This document shows positions 1 to 6,467 of a stretch of 64,000 bases of DNA, one piece after another (position 1 is the stretch's first letter; each line of letters starts with the position of its first letter). The stretch comes from Rodentibacter caecimuris (GTDB lineage: Bacteria > Pseudomonadota > Gammaproteobacteria > Enterobacterales > Pasteurellaceae), in assembly GCF_001019715.1 (NCBI RefSeq), contig NZ_BBXJ01000001.1:558001-622000 (forward strand). The letters are read 5' to 3'. The position numbers and the translations under genes were made by a program. The notes beneath the pieces are model-generated. The model searched no databases, was not told the DNA's origin, and was given only the letters and a program-made list of their open reading frames with translations.

Positions 1-357
1 AAGCGGAAATACAACACCGTAGAACAACAAGAGCCGGTCACAAGCAATAGTGATCAAATCAAAACCCTACGCCACACTTACGCCACAGAAGCCAGTGCGA
101 TTAACGCGGCAAAATCCGCTTTTGACAAACTCAAGCGTGGTGTAGCCAGTTTTAGCATCACCCTTGCCTACGGCATACCGGATTTAATGCCGGAAACCCC
201 GGTGCAGTTGAGCGGATTTAAGCAAGAAATTGATGGAGCGGATTGGTTGATTACGAAGGTTTCGCATAGTATCAGTGATAATGGCTATACTTCGCAAGTG
301 GAGTGTGAGTTGAAGGTTGAGGGGGAAGAAATGGCTATTAAGAAAGAAGAAAAATAA
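1..357 (+). CDS. Phage late control/tail protein D, C-terminal part
   Basis: An open frame runs from the window edge to a TAA at 355-357, giving the last 118 residues. The text resembles the C-terminus of P2 gpD-type proteins, which form the baseplate hub of contractile tails: a GFK-x-E-IDG-x-DW-LI-T-V-H segment followed by a short basic tail. The N-terminus and other tail genes should lie to the left. It is the last late gene before the island of oppositely oriented genes. Identification rests on my recall of family features. Confidence 0.7.
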   Translation, partial: KRKYNTVEQQEPVTSNSDQIKTLRHTYATEASAINAAKSAFDKLKRGVASFSITLAYGIPDLMPETPVQLSGFKQEIDGADWLITKVSHSISDNGYTSQVECELKVEGEEMAIKKEEK

Positions 358-403
358 AATTGAGAAGTGACTCACAAATTTATAAATTCACAATAATAAA
401 AGA

Positions 404-431
404 TTGCATTTAAGGCAAAAAAAGTTATTAT
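404..431 (+). promoter_or_regulatory. Possible promoter for the structured RNA
   Basis: TTGCAT at 404-409 and TATTAT at 426-431 are separated by 16 bases, close to the sigma-70 consensus. A transcript from here would begin near 438 and run into the hairpin-terminator region. In such A+T-rich DNA this could be chance. Confidence 0.3.
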
Positions 432-470
432 TGCACTGACGTTATGTAATAGTAACAAAGCACAAAGAGT

Positions 471-570
471 AATAGGGGCGGCTACTTTGTGTGATCCCGC
501 CCAGTGGGGAAATTGCATGTGTGTGCGAGGACACTCAACGGACGGGCTGAAAGGTCCGTCACTTTTTTTC
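471..570 (+). ncRNA. Candidate structured RNA next to a DUF3800 gene
   Basis: This segment is much richer in G+C than its surroundings and has no convincing reading frame. GGGCGG at 476-481 pairs exactly with CCGCCC at 497-502. ACGGAC at 538-543 pairs exactly with GTCCGT at 554-559 and is followed by a run of seven T, the form of an intrinsic terminator on the plus strand. Between them GTGT and ACAC can form a further small hairpin. Several structured RNA motifs named after DUF3800 have been reported near genes of that family, and the gene that converges on this segment encodes a DUF3800 protein. I infer a small RNA that may act with that gene. A phage antisense RNA of another type is also possible. 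Confidence 0.45.
538..570 (+). terminator. Intrinsic terminator of the candidate RNA
   Basis: A perfect 6-bp stem (538-543 with 554-559) has a 10-base loop and is followed by CAC and seven T. It overlaps the 3' end of the convergent DUF3800 gene. Confidence 0.6.
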
Positions 571-1335
571 TAAAAGCGGGTATTTTAGCCTCGTTTCTTT
601 TGTCTGCACTATTCTTGGTCCTTTAGTCGGATCATAAAAATACCAAATATTAAATTTTTTTTCTGTATCTAAGGTATCGTACATCAATTTATCCCAACCA
701 AGATGTTCTGCAATGAAAGCCGAAAGTGCTTGTTTTCGCTCTGAAGATGAATCTTTCTGATACCCACTCAATACAGCTCCTAGCAATAAATCACAAAGTT
801 GAACACCATGGCAGCTCTTAGAATTGACTTCATTTAACTTTAAAATAGCATTGGGGATAGCTGTTTTTCTACGAATAATATGATTGGCGATAATATGCAT
901 TGCTTCATCGGCTTTATGATAGCTAAAGGGTAAATCATCAACAGATAAAATAAAACGATGCTCTCTGTTTTTATAGAGTGATCTCTCTATTTTATTACAA
1001 AGCAACATATTAAAATGTTTCTGCTTAGCTGTTTCATAATTACCCTTATGAAAAGATTTATTTACTATGGCTAATTGCACAACAATACAATTAAAGAATA
1101 GATAATTAGACTGAAAAAAGAATCGAACCAAGTCATTATAAAATTCTGCATAACGCTTAGAATTTGCGCCTTGCCACTTTATCTCATCTGTACAGAAATG
1201 TTTTTGGCGCAGTGCGGTGACTTCTTTTTCGAATCGAGCCAAATTATCTTCCCGAATCCATAATGCCCCAAAAGCATAAAACGGTTTCCCACTTATACCA
1301 GATTCATCACAGAATAAATGCCAAGTATGACTCAT
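559..1335 (-). CDS. DUF3800 family protein
   Basis: This 258-residue protein has the marks of the DUF3800 family: FCDESG at residues 8-13, an EIKW motif at 51-54, an acidic DD pair at 133-134 and VQLCDLLLGA around 178-187. The spaced acidic residues suggest an RNase H-like metal-dependent nuclease fold, but the family has no well-settled biochemical function. The gene starts 10 bases after the stop of the ADP-ribosyltransferase-like gene, so the two are probably one operon. It converges with the candidate structured RNA, and its stop codon lies in that RNA's terminator. The position between tail and repressor genes is typical of phage cargo, so a role in defence or lysogenic conversion is an inference. 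Confidence 0.8.
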   Translation of the reverse strand: MSHTWHLFCDESGISGKPFYAFGALWIREDNLARFEKEVTALRQKHFCTDEIKWQGANSKRYAEFYNDLVRFFFQSNYLFFNCIVVQLAIVNKSFHKGNYETAKQKHFNMLLCNKIERSLYKNREHRFILSVDDLPFSYHKADEAMHIIANHIIRRKTAIPNAILKLNEVNSKSCHGVQLCDLLLGAVLSGYQKDSSSERKQALSAFIAEHLGWDKLMYDTLDTEKKFNIWYFYDPTKGPRIVQTKETRLKYPLLEKK

Positions 1336-1345
1336 ATTTAATAAC

Positions 1346-1963
1346 CTAATATAATTCTAAGAAAACCAATGTTTTGAAGCAGCCTCTATACTCTACCCCT
1401 ACATAATAAGGATTTCTTTCTTTTTGTACGATATCTACTATTCTTGCTTTAGGTGAGCCAAGAATAATTACTTCATATTCATTGCAATCTTGTTCAGGAA
1501 TAGGATAACAACGGATATTATCTCCTTTTATTCTTATACACCAATGAACGTCACTATCTTCATGAACATTAGCGATATATGGATCTAATGTGGTTGAAAA
1601 AATCTCTAATAATTTAAATTCTTTTCCTATTGCCTCTTTGTTTAATGGAATTGACGGAGGAAGATCTCCTTGATGAAATAGCACTTGTTCGACGGGTAAA
1701 ATAAAATTAACTGTTGATAATTCTTGTGCTACATCAGATAATTCAACAGATTTTTCCTCCTTGATATATTGTGTTGTAAATGGAAATTGTTGTAAATCGG
1801 GTGAGTTATTAACCCATTCTTTACGTTTAGCACTGTTCCATAAAGGCTCATCTAATAAAGCGGAATTTTTCTCAAAGATAAAGAACTGAAAGAAATCTTC
1901 CGGTTTATTAAAACCTCCAATGGGATAGATTTCTTCATCTATATTAGGTAATTCTATAAACAT
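1346..1963 (-). CDS. Probable mono-ADP-ribosyltransferase fold protein
   Basis: The C-terminal half of this 205-residue protein carries the pattern of R-S-E type ADP-ribosyltransferases. There is an LFHQG strand at 95-99 (histidine where the class usually has arginine), FSTT at 122-125 and an E-x-E motif, EYE, at 162-164. The spacing of about 26 and 39 residues fits the fold. Such enzymes move ADP-ribose from NAD to a protein or nucleic acid. The N-terminal 90 residues are unfamiliar and could be a regulatory or target-binding part. There is no signal peptide, so it should act in the cytoplasm. The gene precedes DUF3800 by 10 bases. The H-for-R change might mean altered or lost activity. I recognised the fold from motifs only. 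Confidence 0.5.
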   Translation of the reverse strand: MFIELPNIDEEIYPIGGFNKPEDFFQFFIFEKNSALLDEPLWNSAKRKEWVNNSPDLQQFPFTTQYIKEEKSVELSDVAQELSTVNFILPVEQVLFHQGDLPPSIPLNKEAIGKEFKLLEIFSTTLDPYIANVHEDSDVHWCIRIKGDNIRCYPIPEQDCNEYEVIILGSPKARIVDIVQKERNPYYVGVEYRGCFKTLVFLELY

Positions 1964-1991
1964 TCTCTTTTATCCCCCATACATAGCACAT

Positions 1992-2216
1992 CTACCCACA
2001 AATACTCTCACAAGGCACACCATCACGATCACGGTCAAGTTTTTTCATACCGCACTGATGTAAATGAAATTTGGCATCGTCACAATTATCCATATCTTTG
2101 CAGGTGCGTTTGCCATCATTACAACTAAATTGCTCTGAATCCGCTTTCTTCCCTTTGGCAAGTACAGGGGAAGAAATCAGAAAAAGTGCGGTTAAAATGA
2201 AGGTGAGTTTTTTCAT
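1992..2216 (-). CDS. Small exported Excalibur-domain protein
   Basis: The 74-residue product starts with a clear signal peptide (residues 1-20, ending PVLA) and then has six cysteines and a DRDRDG-x-PCE segment at 61-70, the calcium-binding Excalibur motif. The mature form would be a disulfide-rich periplasmic or secreted peptide of about 54 residues. Excalibur domains are often linked to extracellular nucleases, but here the domain stands alone. It lies 28 bases upstream of the ADP-ribosyltransferase-like gene on the same strand. Its function in a prophage is unknown. It may be a lysogenic conversion gene. Confidence 0.7.
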   Translation of the reverse strand: MKKLTFILTALFLISSPVLAKGKKADSEQFSCNDGKRTCKDMDNCDDAKFHLHQCGMKKLDRDRDGVPCESICG

Positions 2217-2225
2217 TACCTATCC

Positions 2226-2630
2226 TTAAAATTTTTGTAACTCATATTTGAAAATTTGTTGTTCAATTTCATAATCAGATAGATCTTTCTTGAAAAAATA
2301 GGCACAACGGTCTTTATTAATATTTATTTTGAACCCTGAATTATTATCACGGTTTCTCACTTCTATTGATTTAAAATTAATATTACGCCAGTAATCAGGT
2401 TCTGAATAAGAATCTTCACAAATCAAACTAACAATATATTTTGCATAATCACGTTGAATCACTGATTTATCAATTTTTACTGAAAAAATGTAATTTTTAT
2501 AATTCACATCTTCTTCCGGATCTGCCACAGATAAAACTTCATCGAATAAATCCACAATTTCATCAGGTACAGTTTGAGCTTGAGAAAAATTACAAAATAA
2601 TAAAGCGAGAAATAGCAAATTCTTTCTCAT
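2226..2630 (-). CDS. Hypothetical exported protein
   Basis: The start at 2630 was chosen over one 30 bases upstream because GAGG lies at the right distance before it and the protein then begins with a good signal peptide (MRKNLLFLALLF, cleaved after SQA). The product is 134 residues, acidic in its first third and otherwise without a domain I recognise. One cysteine lies in the middle and another near the end. It stops 9 bases before the Excalibur gene start, so the two are likely co-transcribed. Confidence 0.6.
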   Translation of the reverse strand: MRKNLLFLALLFCNFSQAQTVPDEIVDLFDEVLSVADPEEDVNYKNYIFSVKIDKSVIQRDYAKYIVSLICEDSYSEPDYWRNINFKSIEVRNRDNNSGFKININKDRCAYFFKKDLSDYEIEQQIFKYELQKF

Positions 2631-2675
2631 CTTTTCCTCTATAAAAAATGCCCATAACATTGGGCATCTATAAAA

Positions 2676-3008
2676 TTAAGATTTAGGGCGAGTGAACAAT
2701 ACGAACAAGCCAAGAATAACATCACCAATCACCCAAAGGGTTAAAATAATACTTGCACCTAATCCCGTACCGATTGCAGCTCCGGCTCTTTCAGCCTCAC
2801 TTGTTGCACTATTGATTACTTCAGCACTAGAGCCAACACCGCCAACAAGCCAAATTAACATCAGCACATTAAACAAAATGAACACCCATTTAAACACCTT
2901 TCCCATAAAAGTGCGTTTAGGCTTCCTTAGTTGCTTACCACATGATGGACATTTTAGAGCTTGATCACTCACTTGATTACTACATTCTGGACAATTAATT
3001 AATGCCAT
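2676..3008 (-). CDS. Zinc-ribbon membrane protein
   Basis: The 110-residue protein begins with a zinc ribbon, C6-P-E-C9 and C20-P-S-C23, followed by a basic linker and two hydrophobic segments (about 36-58 and 84-105). The ribbon should face the cytoplasm. Similar small proteins are common in prophages and genomic islands, and some are suspected of changing the host envelope or blocking superinfection, but no role is established here. It is the first gene downstream of the repressor on the same strand, which suggests expression in the lysogen. Confidence 0.6.
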   Translation of the reverse strand: MALINCPECSNQVSDQALKCPSCGKQLRKPKRTFMGKVFKWVFILFNVLMLIWLVGGVGSSAEVINSATSEAERAGAAIGTGLGASIILTLWVIGDVILGLFVLFTRPKS

Positions 3009-3039
3009 AATTTTTCTCCTATTGGTTCCTGATATTGTT

Positions 3040-3735
3040 TTATAAAACCTTCGCTTTCAACTCAACCGCCCGAATAAACTTACCGATAATCACGGCGGTG
3101 TCGAATAATTCGTCTGTAATATCAAACGGGGGGTAAAGCGGGTTATCGCTTAATGCCCGAAAAATACCGGTCGGCAAACGTTGCAGGCGTTTGATATAGA
3201 GTTCGCCGTTAAGGTTAAAGGCGTAAACCCCATCGCCGATATATTCTTTAATTTTGGTATCAATAAACACTAAATCATCGGGCATAATGGTCGGCACCAT
3301 ACTGTCGGTTGGCACGCTAAAGAGATAAATCCCTTTTGTTGTTGAGCGTCCGAGTAAACGTTGCACGCCTTCTTCTGTGAAATACAGGCGGGATAATACT
3401 TCAGGATAATCACTATTGATAATGCCTGTTGAGTTTGCTGCCAACTGCACATCTAACAAATCAACCCGTAAATGATGTTGTTCGTCCTGTTCCTCCGTAT
3501 AAAGTGCAGTGATCACTTTATCGTTAAGTTCTCGCTCCCCTTCCCCTGTTTTCAGCCAATGCACGTTCACACCAAGTGCGGTCGCAATTTCAACAATATT
3601 TTTAGGCGCACGCGTTTTACCACTCACAATATCGCTAATGGCTGGTTGGCTCACTCCTACTAACTTTGAAAAAGCGTTCATTGATAGCCCTTTTTCATCA
3701 AGTAAAGTTTTAAGACGGGTCGATAAATCAGACAT
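3040..3735 (-). CDS. CI-like phage repressor (XRE helix-turn-helix plus S24 peptidase domain)
   Basis: Residues 1-60 form an XRE helix-turn-helix (SKLVGVSQPAISDIVSG is the recognition region). The C-terminal part is a LexA/CI-type S24 domain with the likely catalytic serine in TDSM (residue 145) and lysine in YIKRL (182). It should keep lytic genes off by binding the divergent operator region next to it. No Ala-Gly or Cys-Gly cleavage site is evident in the linker (about 61-130), so RecA-stimulated self-cleavage is uncertain. It faces the Cro-like gene across 128 bases, the classic lysis/lysogeny switch arrangement. Confidence 0.85.
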   Translation of the reverse strand: MSDLSTRLKTLLDEKGLSMNAFSKLVGVSQPAISDIVSGKTRAPKNIVEIATALGVNVHWLKTGEGERELNDKVITALYTEEQDEQHHLRVDLLDVQLAANSTGIINSDYPEVLSRLYFTEEGVQRLLGRSTTKGIYLFSVPTDSMVPTIMPDDLVFIDTKIKEYIGDGVYAFNLNGELYIKRLQRLPTGIFRALSDNPLYPPFDITDELFDTAVIIGKFIRAVELKAKVL

Positions 3736-3863
3736 AAATTTCTCCTTGCGTATAAGTTATAGGTAAACCTTGAACAAAACAATAAAATATTTCTTGCAAT
3801 AATTTAAAGTTTTCCTATAATTTAATTCAAAGATAAATTATAAGTAAGGTTATAATCTAGAAC
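3736..3863. promoter_or_regulatory. CI/Cro operator and divergent promoters
   Basis: Three copies of a TTATARGWAA-like word lie here: 3757-3766 (TTATAGGTAA), 3811-3820 (the complement of TTATAGGAAA) and 3838-3847 (TTATAAGTAA). The third is followed by GGTTATAA, making an imperfect palindrome. Three related sites between repressor and Cro genes match the operator layout of temperate phages. The promoters should overlap these sites. Confidence 0.55.
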
Positions 3864-4115
3864 ATGAATGAATCTGTGAGTAAAGCGATTGATATTTGTA
3901 AAAGTCAATCTGCATTAGCAAGAGCATGTGGTGTTAGCCAACCTACAGTAAATCTTTGGCTAAATGGAGGAAAAATGGACGTGAAATATATTCCGCCCTT
4001 TCTGCAAGCCACAAATTTTGAAGTGAACCCAACAGAATTGCGACCGGATGTGGATTGGCAGACGATTTATGAAGGGTTGAAAAAGGTTTTTGAGAAGAAA
4101 GCTAAAGCGCTTTAA
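3864..4115 (+). CDS. Cro-like helix-turn-helix protein
   Basis: This 83-residue protein has a compact helix-turn-helix (SALARACGVSQPTVNLWLNGG, residues 14-34) and a short basic C-terminus, like Cro/YdaS family regulators. Divergent from the repressor gene and adjacent to the operator repeats, it should be the early regulator that turns repressor synthesis off on entry to the lytic cycle. Its last 14 bases overlap the end of the convergent small membrane protein gene. The ribosome-binding site is weak. Confidence 0.75.
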   Translation: MNESVSKAIDICKSQSALARACGVSQPTVNLWLNGGKMDVKYIPPFLQATNFEVNPTELRPDVDWQTIYEGLKKVFEKKAKAL

Positions 4116-4335
4116 TCCAACGAACAAAACGCTCAATTTCGTTTTTGATGTAATGGCGTTCTTTATAAGTAAACAGTGCCATCAGTAAACCAATAAACCA
4201 ACGAAGGTGACCTTGCGTAAACGCATAGTTTTGTATTGTTAGCGTAGGATTATCACTCAATAAGATAAAAGTGAGGGTGGAGATGGCGGCAAAGAGAGAC
4301 CAATTAATGATGAAATTTAATAATCGTTTAAACAT
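4102..4335 (-). CDS. Small two-span membrane protein
   Basis: The 77-residue frame from ATG 4335 has two hydrophobic segments (about 8-26 and 45-56) and a basic C-terminus. It reads against its neighbours and its stop overlaps the end of the Cro-like gene. An ATG at 4386 would add 17 residues. Neither start has a good ribosome-binding site, so the start is uncertain. It could be a lysogenically expressed membrane protein. I do not recognise a family. Confidence 0.4.
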   Translation of the reverse strand: MFKRLLNFIINWSLFAAISTLTFILLSDNPTLTIQNYAFTQGHLRWFIGLLMALFTYKERHYIKNEIERFVRWIKAL

Positions 4336-4407
4336 AGCGTATATCGCAGCGTTAGTTGTTTTTCTTTCAGGTGTGTTAGTACACATTTTGGCATAACAGG
4401 AGGCATT

Positions 4408-4452
4408 ATGGCAAACAACGTTGATGAACAATTGAGAAAGGTTTTTGAGTAA
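4408..4452 (+). CDS. Possible 14-residue leader peptide
   Basis: A very good ribosome-binding site (AGGAGG at 4398-4403) precedes an ATG at 4408 whose frame ends after 14 codons, just before the next gene. The short frame may couple translation to the following gene, or may be the remnant of an older N-terminus. The strong site is seen directly; a functional peptide is a guess. Confidence 0.3.
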   Translation: MANNVDEQLRKVFE

Positions 4453-4468
4453 GAGAAAGGGGATGTGT

Positions 4469-4978
4469 ATGTGTGAATTACGTGATCCACAAGAAATTGG
4501 GATTTTTGAGCAGTATTTTATGAATAAATTTTTGGCGGTTTCACAAGCCAATTGGGAAAAGGTCGATGTGAAGAGCCAATTTGATAAGAAAGAAACCTTG
4601 GCTAAATCTCGAGCTTATCTTGATTTGGCGAAAGAGAAAGGTTTTGAGCAGGCTTATGCAAAACTTGAATTAGATTTTGCCGAGCAAAATTGGGTGTTAC
4701 ATCGTGCTGCGCTTGCCGAGCAGGAAAAATTGCTCAAACAATATTATGAAGAAAAGTGGCGTCGTGCATTTATTCATTTTGAGCAAACCAAGCGTGCTTG
4801 TCATCCGTGTAAAACAGACGGTCAAAAGGATTTGGACAATGTTCCTCATCAAGGTAATAAGAGCGGCGAAGATATTGCTCAATCTGTTCAAATTCCTGCC
4901 AATGGTGACATTCAATTGTTCGATAAAGATAACCAAGATGGGCAATGCCAATGCGATAAATGCGTTGACAAGAAATGA
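4469..4978 (+). CDS. Hypothetical early phage protein
   Basis: The ATG at 4469 follows GGGG at a suitable distance; an in-frame TTG at 4445 and ATG at 4463 are alternatives. The 169-residue product is rich in Lys, Glu and Gln and looks helical up to about residue 110. It then turns into a polar tail with CQCDKC near the end. The last 209 bases lie directly opposite another plausible gene (4770-5069 minus), so the C-terminal tail may not be what selection acts on. I do not recognise the family. Confidence 0.45.
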   Translation: MCELRDPQEIGIFEQYFMNKFLAVSQANWEKVDVKSQFDKKETLAKSRAYLDLAKEKGFEQAYAKLELDFAEQNWVLHRAALAEQEKLLKQYYEEKWRRAFIHFEQTKRACHPCKTDGQKDLDNVPHQGNKSGEDIAQSVQIPANGDIQLFDKDNQDGQCQCDKCVDKK

Positions 4979-5069
4979 TTTGATCTGTGTCTGTTTCAAA
5001 GGTGTTTAAAAACGCAAGAAGTTCAGCGTCATTTTCTGGAATGTGGGGCGGATTTAATGCGGTTTTCAT
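4770..5069 (-). CDS. Hypothetical protein antisense to the upstream gene's 3' end
   Basis: This 99-residue frame has a good ribosome-binding site (GGAG eight bases before the ATG) and a balanced composition rich in Tyr, His, Trp and Cys, more protein-like than the opposite frame here. It starts divergently from the Ogr-like gene with about 50 bases between them, enough for promoters. Both strands cannot easily be optimised over the 209-base overlap, so one of the two genes is probably shorter or false. The function is not recognised. Confidence 0.45.
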   Translation of the reverse strand: MKTALNPPHIPENDAELLAFLNTFETDTDQIISCQRIYRIGIAHLGYLYRTIECHHWQEFEQIEQYLRRSYYLDEEHCPNPFDRLFYTDDKHAWFAQNE

Positions 5070-5118
5070 AGTGTCTCCTGATTAGTTGTTTAGGGCAAAG
5101 TATAACAAAGGTGTGTGA

Positions 5119-5364
5119 ATGAATGTAGATCATAAATGTACGAACTGCGGAAGCAATAATATTCGGGTTCGGACTTCTGAAAAAATCGGGTTGTTGGTGA
5201 TTGATGTGATTGCTTATTGCAACAATTGTGGGACGGAGTTGAAAGTCACCAGCCAAATCACGCGGGTGAGAACACCGACTTATCACGAACGCCCTGAGGC
5301 GTTGAGGGTGAGTAAGCCGTTAAAACAGATTGATGAGCGTCAGTTAGAAATCGCCACCGATTAA
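5119..5364 (+). CDS. Ogr/Delta-type zinc-finger transcription activator
   Basis: An 81-residue protein with C7-x2-C10 and C34-x2-C37, the pattern of the P2 Ogr and P4 Delta activators, which bind upstream of phage late promoters and recruit RNA polymerase through its alpha subunit. The basic segment between the cysteine pairs fits DNA binding. In P2 this gene sits at the end of the late region, whereas here it lies among early genes upstream of the replication gene, so timing may differ. The family assignment rests mainly on the cysteine pattern and size. Confidence 0.6.
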   Translation: MNVDHKCTNCGSNNIRVRTSEKIGLLVIDVIAYCNNCGTELKVTSQITRVRTPTYHERPEALRVSKPLKQIDERQLEIATD

Positions 5365-5454
5365 TCTTTAATTTTCCTTTTAATTTTAACCCTTGTCGTT
5401 TGATGAAAATCAATCGACAGGATTTTTGCAACCAAAATTTAGGAGTTTGAGCAA

Positions 5455-5724
5455 ATGACAAGCAAAAAATATACCTACGACAGCCAAAATGCCCGCAAGC
5501 GTGAGCGGGTAAATATGTGGCAGCTAAACCAAAAGGTGAAAGCATTGGAGCTGAAAGTGAAGGTGTTGGAACGTCATATCACACATCAAGTCGGCTTAAA
5601 TGCGCAACAGGTTTTATTGAATGAATCCTTGCACGACCGTGTAGCAGAACTCGAAATGGCGAAGTGGCACAACCCTGTGAAACGTTGGTTTAAGAAATGG
5701 GTTGATTTCGTCACGGGGAAATAA
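5455..5724 (+). CDS. Coiled-coil early phage protein
   Basis: An 89-residue basic protein whose middle (about 24-67) shows heptad-like Leu/Val spacing (LNQKVKALELKVKVLE), so it probably forms a short coiled coil. A tryptophan- and lysine-rich C-terminus follows. A ribosome-binding site (AGGAG, 5441-5445) lies before the ATG. It is the first of a run of small same-strand genes leading to the replication endonuclease. The function is unknown. Confidence 0.5.
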   Translation: MTSKKYTYDSQNARKRERVNMWQLNQKVKALELKVKVLERHITHQVGLNAQQVLLNESLHDRVAELEMAKWHNPVKRWFKKWVDFVTGK

Positions 5725-5739
5725 GCGAGGGGGTGTGCG

Positions 5740-6102
5740 GTGTACGTTTTAGAAACAGAAAGCGCAGCGGAAAAATTCTGCAAAGAACATCAAGTAGCTG
5801 TACCACAAATCAGCAGTATTGATGATTCACTGCATTATTTAAACGGTGAAAGCCGTTTCCGTGTTGAACGGAGCTTTGACCGTTTACAACAAGGTTTTAG
5901 TGAGCTTTTGCTGACTATCGCCGAAGTGGATTTGAGCGATTTAAAAAGCCGTCATTACACGGGTTTCAAACTACACCACTACACCAAACAAGGGCAACGC
6001 AAGATAGCCCGTGCTTTTCGCAAAGTGCGGTTACTTTCACAAGCATTTCCGGAAAGTATTACAGAACGGGAATTTTTACAAATCGACAGACGAGGGGAAT
6101 AA
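5740..6102 (+). CDS. Conserved-looking early phage protein
   Basis: Starts at GTG 5740 after AGCGAGGGG and encodes 120 residues. The middle (DRLQQGFSELLLTIAEVDLSD) looks helical, and the C-terminal half is strongly basic, suggesting nucleic acid binding, but no motif is recognised. It ends one base before the next ATG, so the two are translationally linked. In HP1-like phages several unnamed genes occupy this position. Confidence 0.5.
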   Translation: MYVLETESAAEKFCKEHQVAVPQISSIDDSLHYLNGESRFRVERSFDRLQQGFSELLLTIAEVDLSDLKSRHYTGFKLHHYTKQGQRKIARAFRKVRLLSQAFPESITEREFLQIDRRGE

Positions 6103-6348
6103 ATGGCAACCGTGATTTTTACTCCTGCTGCAATTTCTGTTTCTGCTGCTAAAGATTACTACGAAAAAAGAGAACTTGCGCAAGAACAGCTCTTTGCTTA
6201 CTACCACCACTTAAACAGTGGAGATGATGAGCTAGCAATAGCCGCTTTTAATGAATTTTTAAGATGTGGCAACGAGGCGGCAGATGCACACAAAATTTAT
6301 TTAGAAAAACATAACGATTGGGCAATGTGGAGAGCGAATAGAAGATGA
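6103..6348 (+). CDS. Hypothetical early phage protein
   Basis: An 81-residue helical protein, rich in Ala and Tyr, directly abutting the preceding stop and overlapping the next start by the ATGA arrangement at 6345-6348. GAGGGG lies before its ATG. No domain is recognised; the tight packing argues that it is real. Confidence 0.5.
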   Translation: MATVIFTPAAISVSAAKDYYEKRELAQEQLFAYYHHLNSGDDELAIAAFNEFLRCGNEAADAHKIYLEKHNDWAMWRANRR

Positions 6349-6458
6349 TTGATGTAATTGTGGGATTCATTGTGGCAGTGCTAGGTTTAATGCTTTTGGC
6401 TGCAGTGTTGAATGTAGTGTTGGGATTGTTAGCGGATTGGCTTAGTCAATATTTTTAG
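6345..6458 (+). CDS. Single-span membrane miniprotein (37 residues)
   Basis: ATG 6345 overlaps the preceding stop (ATGA), and the frame gives 37 residues that are almost entirely one hydrophobic span (about 3-30) with an acidic-aromatic C-terminus (DWLSQYF). Translational coupling and the clean membrane span make it a credible phage miniprotein, perhaps holin-like or a modulator of a host membrane protein. It ends nine bases before the next start. Confidence 0.45.
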   Translation: MIDVIVGFIVAVLGLMLLAAVLNVVLGLLADWLSQYF

Positions 6459-6467
6459 GGGGCAAAT

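Noticed and set aside
4677-5009. Second rightward frame over the same region as the two overlapping phage genes
   Set aside because: Its composition (Ile, Lys and Asn runs) looks like an out-of-frame shadow, and it has no start signal.
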